Positions 63,476 to 64,000 of a stretch of DNA of 64,000 nucleotides are shown here, piece by piece. The notes under the pieces were generated by a model. That model saw only the letters and a list, made by a program, of their open reading frames with translations, ran no database searches and was not told the DNA's origin. The translations under genes and the position numbers were made by a program. Source of the stretch: Maricaulis sp039978735 (GTDB lineage: Bacteria > Pseudomonadota > Alphaproteobacteria > Caulobacterales > Maricaulaceae); NCBI RefSeq assembly GCF_039978735.1, contig NZ_JBDWAS010000056.1, positions 13,788-77,787 on the forward strand, read 5' to 3'. The first letter of the stretch is position 1. Each line of letters starts with the position of its first letter.

Positions 63476-64000
63476 GCGGCGGCAATCTCCGGCGGCAACA
63501 GGTCATAACAGACGTAACGCGACTCAAGGCGAAAGGAAGCAGGCTTTTGTCCGTGCCGCCGCTTCGCGCCGTCTCCGGAACAAGCCTGGGGAAAGCAGCA
63601 CGCTCTCTTTCTTCCCCACGCCGTGGGGAAGCGGGCCGCGACGCTAGCCGCGGGTCGAAGGGGCCGGCGCGGAGCGGCCCTCCGTCCCCACCCAAACTCC
63701 ACTTCCCCCGGCCTTGTGCCGGGGCCCGGTTGAGCCCACACCCGAAACGCCGCCAGACCCCGGAACAAGTCCGGGGGAAGTGGCGTGTGTTGACGGCACC
63801 CAGCACGAAACCCTCCACGGCGCTGTGCGCCTGGAGCGATGAGAGGAGTGCGGGATGCACGGCGGACATCGTGTCCGGATTTGAAGCTTTGGTGGTGATG
63901 CCCGAGGCATCCCGCACGCGGAGATTTACCCGGATCCCTTGCGGGACCGTCTCGAAACCTGCAGGCACGGGCCGGTCGAGCTTTTTGCCGGTGTCCCCGC
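63465..64000 (-). CDS. C-terminal part of an unidentified protein, tail within repeats
   Basis: One minus-strand frame stays open from the window edge. It reads G-D-T-G-K-K-L-D-R-P-V-P-A-G-F-E-T-V-P-Q-G-I-R-V-N-L-R-V-R, then N-P-D-T-M-S-A-V-H-P-A-L-L. From about 63785 it runs through two palindromic repeats before stopping at 63465, inside the start of the SLC13-type gene. The first 70 codons look like protein; the last 105 look repeat-derived, so the natural C-terminus may have been replaced. I do not recognise the family, and the coding call itself is uncertain. Confidence 0.35.
   Translation of the reverse strand, partial: GDTGKKLDRPVPAGFETVPQGIRVNLRVRDASGITTKASNPDTMSAVHPALLSSLQAHSAVEGFVLGAVNTRHFPRTCSGVWRRFGCGLNRAPAQGRGKWSLGGDGGPLRAGPFDPRLASRPASPRRGEERERAAFPRLVPETARSGGTDKSLLPFALSRVTSVMTCCRRRLPPHEL
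63600..63690. repeat. Palindromic intergenic repeat (type D)
   Basis: CTCTTTCTTCCCCACGCCGT is followed by GGGGAAG and further pairing stems (GGCCGGCGCGGAGCGGCC). Its left end matches the end of the 41137-41328 element (CCCCACGCCGTGGGGA then GAAAGAAAG, inverted). Confidence 0.55.
63699..63783. repeat. Intergenic repeat type B, copy 2 (inverted)
   Basis: The element runs from CCACTTCCCCCGGCCTTGTG to GAACAAGTCCGGGGGAAGTGG, with inverted ends of about 20 bp. Its reverse complement matches 22602-22706 in CTTCCCCCGGAC, TGTTCCGGGGTCTGGCG and CCGGGCCCCGG. Confidence 0.65.

Overview
The window looks like ordinary chromosome of a GC-rich alphaproteobacterium. Genes are tightly packed, ATGA/GTGA overlaps are common, and GTG and TTG starts are used. 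The smpB-dapA and folK/NYN/uracil-DNA-glycosylase neighbourhoods, a Hut operon with HutF, a ScfR-type regulator beside the glyoxylate shunt and a SqrR/BigR-type persulfide sensor all fit this class. A Maricaulales/Hyphomonadaceae-like host is my best guess, inferred only from gene content. I saw no tRNA, rRNA, CRISPR array, IS transposase, integrase or prophage block.

Layout. 1-8 kb: folK (cut by the window edge), an NYN protein, a family-5 uracil-DNA glycosylase, a PLP decarboxylase with a small Cys-motif protein and a divergent GlxA-type regulator, then smpB, dapA and a soluble lytic transglycosylase. 8-14 kb: a threonine/serine dehydratase-like enzyme, an acyl-CoA ligase, a short-chain dehydrogenase divergent from an AraC regulator, a tiny membrane protein and an IYD-like nitroreductase. 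14-22.4 kb: threonine 3-dehydrogenase and 2-amino-3-ketobutyrate CoA ligase (threonine to glycine plus acetyl-CoA), separated by membrane proteins of unknown function, an FAD oxidoreductase and a low-GC island with a frameshifted gene. 22.7-30.1 kb: a complete histidine-degradation locus (hutIHGU divergent from hutFC) with a HutC-type operator between the arms. 30.3-35.1 kb: an MmyB-type regulator, a TonB-dependent receptor and a secreted serine hydrolase, facing a small membrane protein across a near-perfect inverted repeat. 35.2-41.1 kb: a seven-gene histidine biosynthesis operon led by a TrpR/YerC-like regulator, with a HisD-HisB fusion, a HisI-HisE fusion, long-form HisG and an 18-bp palindromic operator.

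41.4-44.4 kb is a sulfur module: ArsR-type persulfide sensor, persulfide dioxygenase and SulP transporter. 44.5-55.3 kb is a C2/short-chain acid module: GAF-Fis regulator, aldehyde dehydrogenase, DUF779 protein and acetyl-CoA synthetase, then malate synthase, isocitrate lyase and the divergent ScfR/RamB-type regulator. Together these would take acetaldehyde to acetate, acetyl-CoA and the glyoxylate shunt. 55.3-64 kb: a histidine kinase with no response regulator in view, a GNAT protein, a ferritin-like diiron protein behind a perfect palindrome, a LOG-family protein, a DUF4010 membrane protein, an SLC13-type transporter and a gene entering from the right edge.

The window contains no obvious new multi-gene system. 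The items most worth a second look are the HisD-HisB fusion and its regulator/operator, the low-GC frameshifted membrane gene, the SPFH-like tail protein without an SPFH domain, several clear unassigned operators, and families of long palindromic intergenic repeats, including two inverted 163-bp copies.
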